DNA from: Maribacter arcticus
Lineage (GTDB): Bacteria; Bacteroidota; Bacteroidia; Flavobacteriales; Flavobacteriaceae
NCBI RefSeq assembly: GCF_900167935.1
Contig: NZ_FUYL01000002.1
Location: 484,985 to 548,984, forward strand
Direction of reading: 5' to 3'
DNA: 64,000 nucleotides
Made by a program: the position numbers and the translations under genes. The notes below the pieces were generated by a model. It ran no database searches. It was not told the DNA's origin and saw only the letters and a program-made list of their open reading frames with translations. Positions 26,166-33,483 of the stretch are shown here, piece by piece (positions within the stretch are counted from its first letter, which is position 1; the number at the start of each line of letters is the position of its first letter).

Positions 26166-26444
26166 TTAATGTTCCTCTTTTCGGTCTATTTCCCAATTTT
26201 TGGAAGGAATACCCCAATAACCCAGAACAGGCATAATAAATAAAGTAACCTTTGAGGGGTATTTGTAATAAAGGTTAATATCCTTTGTGTCGACTTCAAA
26301 TTCTACAAAGAAGCCATCCATCCCTAAAGGTTTTTGCTCTATTCCTTGGTCTTTTAAAGCACACTCATATCTTTCCTTTCCAACTTCTTTTAAAAGTTGA
26401 CGAACTGCAATCTTATCATAATTTCTAAACACAACTTTGGACAT
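26166..26444 (-). CDS. small hypothetical protein
   Basis: 92 residues, not recognised. Begins MSKVVFRNYDKIAVRQLLKE and has mixed alpha/beta appearance with YYKYPSKVTLFIMPVLGYWG near the end. No signal or motif. It is divergent from the lipoprotein gene at 26590. Confidence 0.5.
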   Translation of the reverse strand: MSKVVFRNYDKIAVRQLLKEVGKERYECALKDQGIEQKPLGMDGFFVEFEVDTKDINLYYKYPSKVTLFIMPVLGYWGIPSKNWEIDRKEEH

Positions 26445-26589
26445 TGTCCAAAATTATGGTTATAATCCAACTTATTTTAGTGTTGTTAATAAATTAAATT
26501 TAAAACTAGAATCATATAACAAGCACATACAAACAGGCAGAATATTCAAAAAAAAAAGAAGAATAAGCAATGTTTTGTATTTTTCAAGT

Positions 26590-26811
26590 ATGCGAATAAT
26601 AGTTTTACTTATCCTATTGACTGGCTGCATCAATCAAAACCTAGAATTGCAAAAAGAGAATATGCGGTTAAAAGATGAGGTCAACACCATACGACAACAA
26701 GCCAATACTTTACGCAATGAAGCCGAAGCACTAACCAATGAAGTGGATAGCCTTAAAACTGAATTATTCAAATGTGATATGATGTTAGAATCTTTTGAAG
26801 GAACTCGGTAG
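26590..26811 (+). CDS. small coiled-coil lipoprotein
   Basis: 73 residues from ATG 26590 (MRIIVLLILLTGC); the longer frame to 26437 overlaps the divergent gene and would bury the signal. Lipobox LLTGC, then a heptad-type coiled coil (LELQKENMRLKDEVNTIRQQ ... LTNEVDSLKTELF), resembling phage-spanin-like or Lpp-type small lipoproteins. Function unknown. Confidence 0.6.
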   Translation: MRIIVLLILLTGCINQNLELQKENMRLKDEVNTIRQQANTLRNEAEALTNEVDSLKTELFKCDMMLESFEGTR

Positions 26812-26839
26812 AATGTTGAATTAAATAAATTAATAGACC

Positions 26840-26855
26840 TTACGGTTTACCGTAA
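26840..26855. promoter_or_regulatory. 16-bp palindrome before the first MGIYDF gene
   Basis: TTACGGT-TT-ACCGTAA, perfect 7-bp arms, 42 nt upstream of the ATG at 26898. No T-run follows, so an operator is more likely than a terminator. Confidence 0.35.
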
Positions 26856-26897
26856 ACAATATTATTTTTATTTAAGGATATTGCAAAGTAAAAATAC

Positions 26898-27134
26898 ATG
26901 GGTATTTACGATTTTAACATATTATCCGACCATTACAAATATGACATAGCATTCACCAAAGGTAAGTTTGTGGATACCGTTACAAAGGGGAAAATAAAGT
27001 ATTCCCTTTATGCCGTTTCAATGTTCTGGGTCGAGGTTACCTATAATGCAAAGGATAACAAGATTAAAGGGATAAAAAGTTTTGTAGGTGGTGAAACCTT
27101 GGACAAGTACAGTAATATTCCTAAGGAGATTTGA
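26898..27134 (+). CDS. MGIYDF small protein, copy 1
   Basis: 78 residues, unknown family. MGIYDFNILSDHYKYDIAFT, then SLYAVSMFWVEVTYN and SFVGGETLDKYSNIP. It is a paralogue of the product at 28772-29008: 51 of 78 positions match by eye, without gaps. No signal peptide. Two copies in one element suggest a role in element or host fitness (possibly an immunity-type protein), but nothing in the sequence proves it. Confidence 0.7.
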   Translation: MGIYDFNILSDHYKYDIAFTKGKFVDTVTKGKIKYSLYAVSMFWVEVTYNAKDNKIKGIKSFVGGETLDKYSNIPKEI

Positions 27135-27153
27135 TTTGTTCAATTCAGATAAG

Positions 27154-27169
27154 TATGATAATTATCATA
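27154..27169. promoter_or_regulatory. 16-bp palindrome
   Basis: TATGATAATTATCATA is a perfect palindrome between copy 1 of the MGIYDF gene and the small lipoprotein gene; possible operator, no T-run. Confidence 0.3.
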
Positions 27170-27234
27170 TTTATTCCAGCACATTAAAAATACATTACTC
27201 TCGTTAATTTCTATATTAACCAAACTAAACGAGA

Positions 27235-27438
27235 ATGAAAAAAATACTATTAGCATTGGTATTATTGGTGGCGACATTGGGTTGCTCGAAAAGCGGTGAT
27301 GAGGATTGTAGTTGTGAGAACATCAGGGGTTATAAGATTTGCGTAGGTAATGATTGGGGGTGGGACTTGGACGAATACAGGGAACTAGCAAGCGACAAGG
27401 AACTGACATTGATGCAGCAAAGGAGCCCTTGTAACTGA
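27235..27438 (+). CDS. small lipoprotein
   Basis: 67 residues: signal MKKILLALVLLVATLGC with a LGC lipobox, then an acidic Cys-rich part (CSCENIRGYKICVGNDWGWD, ending SPCN). Function unknown. Followed by a broken small frame and an attC-like hairpin. Confidence 0.65.
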   Translation: MKKILLALVLLVATLGCSKSGDEDCSCENIRGYKICVGNDWGWDLDEYRELASDKELTLMQQRSPCN

Positions 27439-27453
27439 GATTATGAAAAAGAC

Positions 27454-27591
27454 ATGGATGAACCTAGAAAAATCAAAACTCAGTTCGATAATAAACTTAT
27501 TCTTGATTTTGTTGTATAGGTCGAAAAAGAAAATGATGTGGATTTCTGGGAAATGACCCAAACCCACCGAAAGACACAAAACATTGAATAA
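27454..27591 (+). pseudogene. possible small gene interrupted by TAG
   Basis: From ATG 27454 the frame reads MDEPRKIKTQFDNKLILDFV, meets TAG at 27517-27519, and goes on with VEKENDVDFWEMTQTHRKTQ to TAA 27591. The composition looks coding on both sides of the stop. Too short to be sure; could be chance. Confidence 0.25.
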
Positions 27592-27597
27592 ATAAAA

Positions 27598-27730
27598 GCC
27601 CATAACAAAGAAGTGTATAGTTAATGGCGGCTTTATGCTAAAATTCAAGGTTAAGCATTTAACAAATTTTGTGCTTAACCGAAAGTTTAGGGCTTCATAA
27701 TCCGCCACTAACCATACACAGACCGTTGGC
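27598..27730. repeat. attC-like long imperfect hairpin 1
   Basis: GTGTATAGTTAATGGCGG (27613-27630) pairs with 27702-27719 at 16 of 18 positions. Inside is a second stem, GGTTAAGCA/TGCTTAACC (27649-27657 with 27672-27680). The ends, GCCCATAAC and CCGTTGGC, are partly complementary, like the outer core boxes of integron attC sites. It lies directly after a small gene. Confidence 0.5.
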
Positions 27731-27774
27731 GTGAATTACACAAAATATAGCTAATCAATTTAAAATAAAATGTT

Positions 27775-28164
27775 ATGAAAATGCAGTTCAATATGCTTAG
27801 ACAAACAATCATCTTATTAACACCAATTGCATTAATGATTTTAATTGGTTGTGGCCAACAAGAAGAATCAAAAAATAAAACCCCAGAGGTGTCAACCCAA
27901 CCAACAGAAATTAAAGTAGACTCGAGTAAAATTTATAAACAAGAAGCAATTCAACTATTGGACGAGGTTAATAATGCGGTGCGAAAAGGAATAATGGGTG
28001 AGGTTTCTCAAAAAGCGACTAATGAAGAAATTAACCCAAAAATGAAAGAATATATTCAGCTCATGACAAAGATGTCGCCACTTGATACTATGGATGTTCA
28101 TAATTATAGAGTACAAGAAATAAATAAAATAATTGACATACAAATTGAACAAAGTCCACGTTAA
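27775..28164 (+). CDS. small lipoprotein
   Basis: 129 residues; LTPIALMILIGC lipobox (Cys about residue 26), then a charged linker and a helical domain (IYKQEAIQLLDEVNNAVRKG ... VQEINKIIDIQIEQ). Not recognised. It lies between the two attC-like hairpins, as a cassette gene would. Confidence 0.6.
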   Translation: MKMQFNMLRQTIILLTPIALMILIGCGQQEESKNKTPEVSTQPTEIKVDSSKIYKQEAIQLLDEVNNAVRKGIMGEVSQKATNEEINPKMKEYIQLMTKMSPLDTMDVHNYRVQEINKIIDIQIEQSPR

Positions 28165-28169
28165 TTGAA

Positions 28170-28310
28170 GCCACAACAGCTAACATGCGTTTTGCGTCAG
28201 TGTGGCATTCGTACAAGGCTCAACATTTACTTTCTATGAACATTCTACCAACCTCAAACATCAGTACATTCTATTTTACACCGAACGCAAGGCACAAATC
28301 CGTTGTGTGC
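28170..28310. repeat. attC-like long imperfect hairpin 2
   Basis: Left arm GCCACAACAGCTAACATGCG with TTTTGCGT following; the right arm (CGAACGCAAGGCACAAATCC then GTTGTGTGC) pairs imperfectly over ~28 nt, with CACAAC/GTTGTG at the tips. Begins 6 nt after the lipoprotein stop. Different sequence from hairpin 1 but the same layout. Confidence 0.45.
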
Positions 28311-28419
28311 AATTGGGTCAGATTCGTGAACAGTGAAGTCAAAGACGAAAAAAAGTAATGACAGTTTAATTATGAATTTTGTGACGTAAAAGGTAATTTA
28401 ATTTAAATTTTATAGGAAT

Positions 28420-28713
28420 ATGATTTATGTTGTAATCTGGATTGGCTTAGGGATTGTTGGAGCAATGATAGCCAATAGTAAAGGTAATAGTGGTTGTGCG
28501 GGATTTGTTCTGGGTATACTTCTTGGACCCATTGGACTTTTAATTACATTTTTTTCATCGGATGATGACAATGTAAAACGACAAAGAACAGGCGACACAA
28601 AAAAATGTCCTTTTTGTGCAGAGTATGTAAAATTTGATGCAAATGTTTGTAAACATTGTGGTCGGACATTGGGAGGTGACTCAAATTTTAATATTGAGAA
28701 CTTTAGAAGGTAA
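28420..28713 (+). CDS. small membrane protein with zinc ribbon
   Basis: 97 residues. Two membrane segments (VVIWIGLGIVGAMIA and GFVLGILLGPIGLLITFF, residues ~3-45) are followed by a treble-Cys pair CPFCAEYVKFDANVCKHCG (64-82), a zinc ribbon of the type found in many small bacterial membrane proteins. Role unknown; cytoplasmic zinc ribbon tethered to the inner membrane. Confidence 0.7.
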   Translation: MIYVVIWIGLGIVGAMIANSKGNSGCAGFVLGILLGPIGLLITFFSSDDDNVKRQRTGDTKKCPFCAEYVKFDANVCKHCGRTLGGDSNFNIENFRR

Positions 28714-28771
28714 CTTAACAAACACCAAACAACAAGCGACTGGTGATTCTTACGTTACCAAACAATCTGTT

Positions 28772-29008
28772 ATGGGAATATACGATTTCAATATACTATC
28801 AGACCATGATAAATACGACACCGTTTTTACCAAAGGTCGATTTGTAGATAGTGTCAAAGAAGGAAGGATAACATATGTACTTTATTCTCTATCTTATTTT
28901 TGGGTTGAGGTAATGTATGATAGACCAACTAACAAAATTTTGGAAATAGGGAGTTTTGTAAGTGGTAAGACTTTGGATAGGTATATTAACATTCCCAATA
29001 AAATTTAA
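28772..29008 (+). CDS. MGIYDF small protein, copy 2
   Basis: 78 residues from ATG 28772, aligned end-to-end with the product at 26898-27134: MGIYDFNILSDHDKYDTVFT, FWVEVMYD, SFVSGKTLDRYINIP. The frame upstream to 28634 overlaps the zinc-ribbon gene and is not needed. Function unknown. Confidence 0.7.
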   Translation: MGIYDFNILSDHDKYDTVFTKGRFVDSVKEGRITYVLYSLSYFWVEVMYDRPTNKILEIGSFVSGKTLDRYINIPNKI

Positions 29009-29030
29009 ATTAATCTTTACAAAAGTATTT

Positions 29031-29747
29031 ATGAATTATTCAGAGCACGCATTTTGGTCAATCTTAAATGAAAATAAAAAATATCTATTAGAAGAGAATG
29101 ATTCAAGTAATGGTCATGAATATGCTTTAAGATTAGCATACCAATTGTCAACATTTGAAACAAAACACTGTCAGGAATTTTTTTCTATTCTTTTACAAAA
29201 ATTTAATTCGCTTTTCTCAGCAAAACATATTGAAGTATTCCAATTATATTTTCTTGCTGAACGTTTTTTTCTTAATGAAAGCCATTATATGCTAGGTTTC
29301 GATGATAGTATTAAAAATAAGGAAAGTCTTTACGATTGGGTTTTTATTAATAAATACCGTGCTTTTAGATGGACTCTAATAGCAGAAGGTCAAGAATTTT
29401 ACAATAAATTTCTTAATGACCCATATTCACTTATAGAACTTAAAGAAATTATAGAATATCCCATACTTGATTCTATTTTTAGGACTAAGGATTTAGTTGA
29501 TTTTTATAAAGATTTAGACTTTGAACATTTCAACACTGGTACAATTTTAGGGAGAGGTTCTTTGTCAATTGTAGAAAAACATCGTACAATGAGAAATATC
29601 ACCTACGATGGGCATGAAGAAACATTTGACGATATGATTAATAATTTAAAAGATTTTACCGAGTTAGCATGGGTTCCTAATACTCTAACAAAATTCAATG
29701 ATGACGATAGAAATTTTATTGAAAAAAGATTAGCTCAGATAAAATAA
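29031..29747 (+). CDS. DUF4240-like protein
   Basis: 238 residues from ATG 29031, 22 nt after copy 2 of the MGIYDF gene; the frame to 28962 overlaps that gene. HAFWSILNENKKYLLE, a helical LQKFNSLFSAKHIEVFQLYF, then YRAFRWTLIAEGQEFYNKFL NDPYSL follow the DUF4240 pattern (FW near the start, FR-x-x-LI-x-x-G-x-x-x-Y and DP-x-SL later), though the match is divergent. Function unknown. It is the last gene before attR. Confidence 0.6.
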   Translation: MNYSEHAFWSILNENKKYLLEENDSSNGHEYALRLAYQLSTFETKHCQEFFSILLQKFNSLFSAKHIEVFQLYFLAERFFLNESHYMLGFDDSIKNKESLYDWVFINKYRAFRWTLIAEGQEFYNKFLNDPYSLIELKEIIEYPILDSIFRTKDLVDFYKDLDFEHFNTGTILGRGSLSIVEKHRTMRNITYDGHEETFDDMINNLKDFTELAWVPNTLTKFNDDDRNFIEKRLAQIK

Positions 29748-29843
29748 CTTATCGAATACCAACATTTTCATCTATTTAAATATGAATAAAAGTTGTGTAA
29801 TAAAACTCGGCGGTTAATATTTCAAATGATCTTTAAAAACCAC

Positions 29844-29865
29844 TTTGCGTTACAATTGTGTTACA
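29844..29865 (+). repeat. two tandem 11-bp repeats, putative integrase arm sites (right)
   Basis: TTTGCGTTACA and ATTGTGTTACA in tandem, 45 nt inside attR. ATTGTGTTACA is identical to the first left-end copy (17483-17493), in the same orientation. Confidence 0.7.
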
Positions 29866-29870
29866 ATAGA

Positions 29871-29903
29871 AATAAAAAAAGGGTTACATTTCTGTAACCC
29901 TTT
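29871..29903 (-). terminator. tRNA terminator supplied by the element
   Basis: AAAGGGTTACA and TGTAACCCTTT form a perfect 11-bp stem with a 4-nt loop; on the minus strand seven T residues follow. It ends the tRNA transcript in place of the displaced terminator at 17281-17310. Confidence 0.8.
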
Positions 29904-29910
29904 GAAAACT

Positions 29911-29958
29911 AAGTGGTCCCACCTGGACTCGAACCAGGGACCACCTGATTATGAGTCA
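29911..29958. repeat. attR, 48-bp repeat within the intact tRNA gene
   Basis: Identical to 17321-17368. It covers the tRNA 3' half to the anticodon plus 3 nt beyond the discriminator base. Confidence 0.9.
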
Positions 29959-29987
29959 GGTGCTCTAACCAGCTGAGCTATAGGACC
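29914..29987 (-). tRNA. tRNA with CAU anticodon (Met or Ile2)
   Basis: Folds fully: acceptor GGTCCTA/TGGGACC, D-arm with AGCTCAGCTGGTTAGAGC, anticodon stem CCTGA/TCAGG with loop CTCATAA (CAT), T-arm CCTGG-TTCGAGT-CCAGG, discriminator A, no encoded CCA. CAT can be elongator Met or lysidine-modified Ile2; the variable region slightly favours Ile2. The 3' end is regenerated by the integrated element. Confidence 0.92.
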
Positions 29988-30217
29988 GGTTATAATTCAA
30001 TACTTGAAGCTCTGTAAACTCTTGTTTCGATTAAAATCGATAGAGACTGGCGCTCAAACCAGTTACAAAACCCGCGAATTGCGGATGCAATATTACTACT
30101 TATTTTTAACTGACACAAGATTTTTATGCATAGTTGTAGAATAGTTTACTTGCTTATCACTAGTGTTTCATTGACAGTTTAGGTCATGCCTAAATAATCA
30201 TTCTCGCCCATAAGAAA

Positions 30218-30240
30218 CTTCGACTGCGCTCAGTATGACA
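30218..30240. repeat. short dispersed-repeat-like sequence
   Basis: CTTCGACTGCGCTCAGTATG followed by ACA, a motif I associate with high-copy intergenic repeats in Flavobacteriaceae. No second copy is seen in this window. Confidence 0.3.
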
Positions 30241-30263
30241 GCTGGCTATAAAATTATCAAACC

Positions 30264-30668
30264 TTACTCTCGAATTTCTTGGCACAACTCTACCAATACC
30301 CCATTTGCAGTCTTTGGATGAATGAAGGCCACCCATTTATTATCAGCCCCTTTTTTAGGCTTTTCATTCAGCAATGTAAATCCTTCTGATTTTAGTCGTG
30401 CCATTTCTGCAACAATATCATCCACCTCAAAAGCTACATGATGTATGCCCTCACCTTTCTTTTCTAAAAATTTGGCAATAGGTCCGGTTGGGTCTGTTGA
30501 TGCCAGTAATTCAATCTTATTAGGTCCGTTTTGAAAGAAGGAAGTATTCACCCCTTCTGAAGCAACTTCTTCTTGTTTATAGGGTGCGACTCCCAATAAT
30601 TTCTCGAAAAGCACATTGGAATCTTCCATGTTTTTCACCGCTATACCTAAATGTTCTATCTTTTTCAT
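30264..30668 (-). CDS. mce: methylmalonyl-CoA epimerase
   Basis: 134 residues, the usual length. VOC-fold motifs: IEHLGIAVKNMEDSNVLFEK (metal His6), NKIELLAS, GEGIHHVAFEVDDI (His) and NGVLVELCQE (Glu). It interconverts the (R) and (S) forms of methylmalonyl-CoA in propionate metabolism. Single gene, divergent from rbfA. Confidence 0.93.
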   Translation of the reverse strand: MKKIEHLGIAVKNMEDSNVLFEKLLGVAPYKQEEVASEGVNTSFFQNGPNKIELLASTDPTGPIAKFLEKKGEGIHHVAFEVDDIVAEMARLKSEGFTLLNEKPKKGADNKWVAFIHPKTANGVLVELCQEIRE

Positions 30669-30721
30669 GCCTTATTTGCTTCAGAGTGCATCACATAGGG
30701 GTTAAGATACATTTTAATATG

Positions 30722-30729
30722 TATTTTTG
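30722..30729 (+). promoter_or_regulatory. TAnnTTTG -7 element of rbfA
   Basis: TATTTTTG matches the Bacteroidota -7 consensus and lies only 4 nt before the ATG, so the true transcript would be leaderless or nearly so; I see no clear -33 TTG at the right distance. Confidence 0.35.
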
Positions 30730-30733
30730 CAGT

Positions 30734-31126
30734 ATGGAAACGCAAAGACAACGTAAAATAGCTGGGGTCATTCAAAAAGATATTGTAGACATTCTACAAA
30801 AAGCTGCCATTGATGGCGGACTTCGTAATACCCTTATATCTGTGTCTAAAGTTGCAGTGACCACAGATTTATCTATCGCGAAAATTTACCTAAGTATTTT
30901 TCCGAACGATAAGGCAGCTGAATTGATGGAGGGTATTAAATCGAACCAGCCATTAATTAAGCATGAACTTTCGCAACGTACCAGAAACCAATTGCGTAGG
31001 GTGCCAGAATTACTGTTCTATTTAGACGATTCGTTAGATTATATCGAGAATATAGAAAAGTCTTTAAAACGCGAGGAAAACCCTATTGAGAACAGAGATT
31101 TGTTACCTAAGCGTAAAAAGTCCTAA
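30734..31126 (+). CDS. rbfA: ribosome-binding factor A
   Basis: 130 residues from METQRQRKIAGVIQKDIVDI; the longer frame upstream overlaps mce. KH-type fold with ISVSKVAVTTDLSIAKIYLS and RNQLRRVPELLFYLDDSLDY, the conserved RbfA C-terminal signature. Binds the 30S subunit and helps 16S rRNA 5'-end maturation. The permease gene begins 4 nt after its stop. Confidence 0.95.
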   Translation: METQRQRKIAGVIQKDIVDILQKAAIDGGLRNTLISVSKVAVTTDLSIAKIYLSIFPNDKAAELMEGIKSNQPLIKHELSQRTRNQLRRVPELLFYLDDSLDYIENIEKSLKREENPIENRDLLPKRKKS

Positions 31127-31130
31127 TCGG

Positions 31131-32336
31131 TTGAATTTTCCTCTCTATATCGCCAAAAGGTATGTACGTTCAAAAAGTACCCAGAACGCGGTTAACATCA
31201 TTAATTTTATCACCTTTTTAGTTATTGTTATTGGTTCTGCAGCACTGTTTATTGTGCTTTCGGCCTTCGCCGGATTAAAAACCTTTAGCCTTTCGTTTAC
31301 CGAATCTTTTGACCCACAATTAAAAGCTTTACCTGTAGCCGGAAAGACGTTTACCTTATCCCCCGAACAAGAACAACGTTTACATGCTGTAGAAGGACTA
31401 GCTTTTTATTCCAAAGAACTAGAGGAAAAGGTTTCCTTAGAACACCAAGGTAAAAATCATATTGCCTACATAAAAGGTATAGATAGTAATTATACCAAAG
31501 TCACCGCAGTAGATAGCACACTTTACATGGGCGATTGGACGGTTAATGATACACAGGTAGTATCAGGTTTGGGTATTGCAAATATTCTTGGTGTAACCAT
31601 CAATCAGTTTAGAAGTCCCATGCAGATATATGCGTTTAAGCCTGGTAAAGGTTCTATATCGCAACAAAGTATTTCATCACTTTACAATCAAATTCCTATG
31701 GTCATTGGTGGTGTATACGCCGTAGAAGCCGATTTGGATAATAAATACGTATTTGCAGATTTACGATTAACGCAGGCATTGTTAGAAAAAGACTCGCTAC
31801 AGATTTCAGGTATAAATTTTAAAATGGACGACGGGGTTGAGCCTAGTACAGTTCGTTCAGAAATTCAGGCAATTTTAGGTTCGGGTGTTGAATTAAAGAA
31901 CAGGCAGCAACTAAACAGTACACTTTATAAAATGTTGAATACCGAGAACGTTGCTACGTATCTCATTTTTACCCTCGTGCTTATTATTGCCCTTTTTAAT
32001 GTGGTCGGCGCAATTATCATGATGATTTTAGATAAGCAGCAGAACTCAAAAACACTTTATAGCCTAGGTACGACTATAAAAGAATTACGCCGTATTTACT
32101 TCGTACAAGGAGTTTTGGTTACAGGTTTTGGCGGATTAATTGGTGTGCTTATTGGTGTGCTTATCGTATGGTCACAACTTGCTTTTGGTTGGTTAAAAAT
32201 AACCCCTTCTCTAGCTTACCCTGTAAAATTTGAATTCATCAATATTGCTATTGTTCTTGCTACAATTATTGTGTTGGGCATTATTGCTTCTAAAATTGCA
32301 AGCAGCCGTATCAACAAGAAATTGATTGAACTTTAA
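31131..32336 (+). CDS. FtsX-like ABC transporter permease (LolC/E type)
   Basis: 401 residues from TTG 31131 (MNFPLYIAKRYVRSKS), directly behind rbfA; the frame to 31086 lies inside rbfA. One N-terminal membrane segment (IINFITFLVIVIGSAALFIV), a ~210-residue periplasmic domain, and three C-terminal segments (YLIFTLVLIIALFNVVGAII, GVLVTGFGGLIGVLIGVLIV, INIAIVLATIIVLGIIA), as in lipoprotein-release permeases. The ATPase partner is not adjacent. Probably moves lipoproteins to the outer membrane. Confidence 0.85.
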   Translation: MNFPLYIAKRYVRSKSTQNAVNIINFITFLVIVIGSAALFIVLSAFAGLKTFSLSFTESFDPQLKALPVAGKTFTLSPEQEQRLHAVEGLAFYSKELEEKVSLEHQGKNHIAYIKGIDSNYTKVTAVDSTLYMGDWTVNDTQVVSGLGIANILGVTINQFRSPMQIYAFKPGKGSISQQSISSLYNQIPMVIGGVYAVEADLDNKYVFADLRLTQALLEKDSLQISGINFKMDDGVEPSTVRSEIQAILGSGVELKNRQQLNSTLYKMLNTENVATYLIFTLVLIIALFNVVGAIIMMILDKQQNSKTLYSLGTTIKELRRIYFVQGVLVTGFGGLIGVLIGVLIVWSQLAFGWLKITPSLAYPVKFEFINIAIVLATIIVLGIIASKIASSRINKKLIEL

Positions 32337-33331
32337 GCCAAGGTAAAATTATGATCTCCAAATTTTTCCATTACCTCATCAAAGGCTGCGAAAACTGATG
32401 CAGAATCATCGCTAGTAACCATTTTCATGCGATACTCTTTAAAATTCGGAATACCCTTAAAGTAATTGGTATAATGTCTACGAGTTTCGAAAACACCTAA
32501 AATTTCACCTTTCCAATCAATCGACATCTGTAAATGACGACGGGCAGCATCTACACGCTCCTCCATCGTTGGTGGTGCCAAATGAGTGCCTGTTTCAAAA
32601 AAGTGTTTTATCTCTCTAAATATCCAAGGGTAGCCGATACTTGCACGGCCAATCATAGCACCATCCAAGCCGAATTCATCTCGCATTTTTAGGGCTGCTT
32701 CTGGCGTATCTACATCACCGTTACCAAATACAGGAATATGCATTCTTGGGTTGTTCTTTACCTCTCTAATTGGATTCCAATCGGCGTTGCCCTTATACAT
32801 TTGCGCTCTTGTACGCCCATGAATGGATATTGCCTTACACCCTACATCTTGTAAGCGTTCTGCAACCTCAACTATTCGTATAGAATCATCATCCCAACCC
32901 AAGCGGGTCTTTACAGTGATAGGTAATTTGGTGTGTTCGACCATAGCCTTGGTCAATGTAACCATTAAATCGATGTCTTTCAATATTCCTGCACCTGCAC
33001 CTTTAGAAACTACTTTTTTCACCGGACAACCAAAATTGATATCGATAATATCTGGTTTTGATTTCTCTACAATCGCTACAGACTGTAACATACTTTCTAA
33101 ATTAGCGCCAAAAATTTGAATGCCTACTGGGCGTTCTTTCTCATAAATATCAAGTTTCATAATGCTTTTTGCAGCATCACGAATCAATCCTTCAGAAGAT
33201 ATAAATTCGGTATACACTACATCGGCGCCTAGCTCTTTACAAAGGGCGCGAAATGGTGGGTCGCTCACATCTTCCATAGGTGCTAAAAGCAACGGAAAAT
33301 CAGGCAGTTGTATGTCTCCTATTTTGGGCAC
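32333..33331 (-). CDS. dusB: tRNA-dihydrouridine synthase
   Basis: 332 residues. LLAPMEDVSDPPFRALCKEL (FMN site), INFGCPVKKVVSKGAGAG (catalytic Cys), TVKTRLGWDD, IHGRTRAQMYKGNADW and GNGDVDTPE are the Dus hallmarks. It reduces specific uridines in tRNA D-loops. Its 3' end overlaps that of the convergent permease gene by 4 nt. Confidence 0.95.
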   Translation of the reverse strand: MPKIGDIQLPDFPLLLAPMEDVSDPPFRALCKELGADVVYTEFISSEGLIRDAAKSIMKLDIYEKERPVGIQIFGANLESMLQSVAIVEKSKPDIIDINFGCPVKKVVSKGAGAGILKDIDLMVTLTKAMVEHTKLPITVKTRLGWDDDSIRIVEVAERLQDVGCKAISIHGRTRAQMYKGNADWNPIREVKNNPRMHIPVFGNGDVDTPEAALKMRDEFGLDGAMIGRASIGYPWIFREIKHFFETGTHLAPPTMEERVDAARRHLQMSIDWKGEILGVFETRRHYTNYFKGIPNFKEYRMKMVTSDDSASVFAAFDEVMEKFGDHNFTLA

Positions 33332-33483
33332 TGGCTTCTTTTAATTTTGGGATGCAAAGTTATATAAAAATTCGAGACGGTAAATGAGAACAACTTTGCG
33401 AACAACGATAACAAAATGTTTAAGGTTTCAATGTTGTTTAAAGGGCTGAAAAAATCTGTAAGAACGAGGGAACCTTTAGTTAG

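Larger units (their letters stand above)
17321..29958. mobile_element. 12.6-kb tRNA-integrated element, satellite (PICI)-like
   Basis: Bounded by 48-bp identical direct repeats (17321-17368 and 29911-29958); the right copy is the 3' part of an intact tRNA gene. The integrase lies just inside the left end. Backbone order is integrase, unknown protein, HTH excisionase-type, small protein, Rep-like protein with an origin-like hairpin, and terminase-small-subunit-like protein, then cargo. No capsid, tail, large terminase, relaxase or type IV secretion gene is visible, so it is not a complete phage or conjugative element. Size and order resemble phage-inducible chromosomal islands; a non-phage mobilizable island is the alternative. 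Confidence 0.85.

Noticed and set aside
27385-27708. 107-codon minus-strand frame
   Set aside because: It runs through the lipoprotein end and the arms of hairpin 1; composition is that of a shadow frame.
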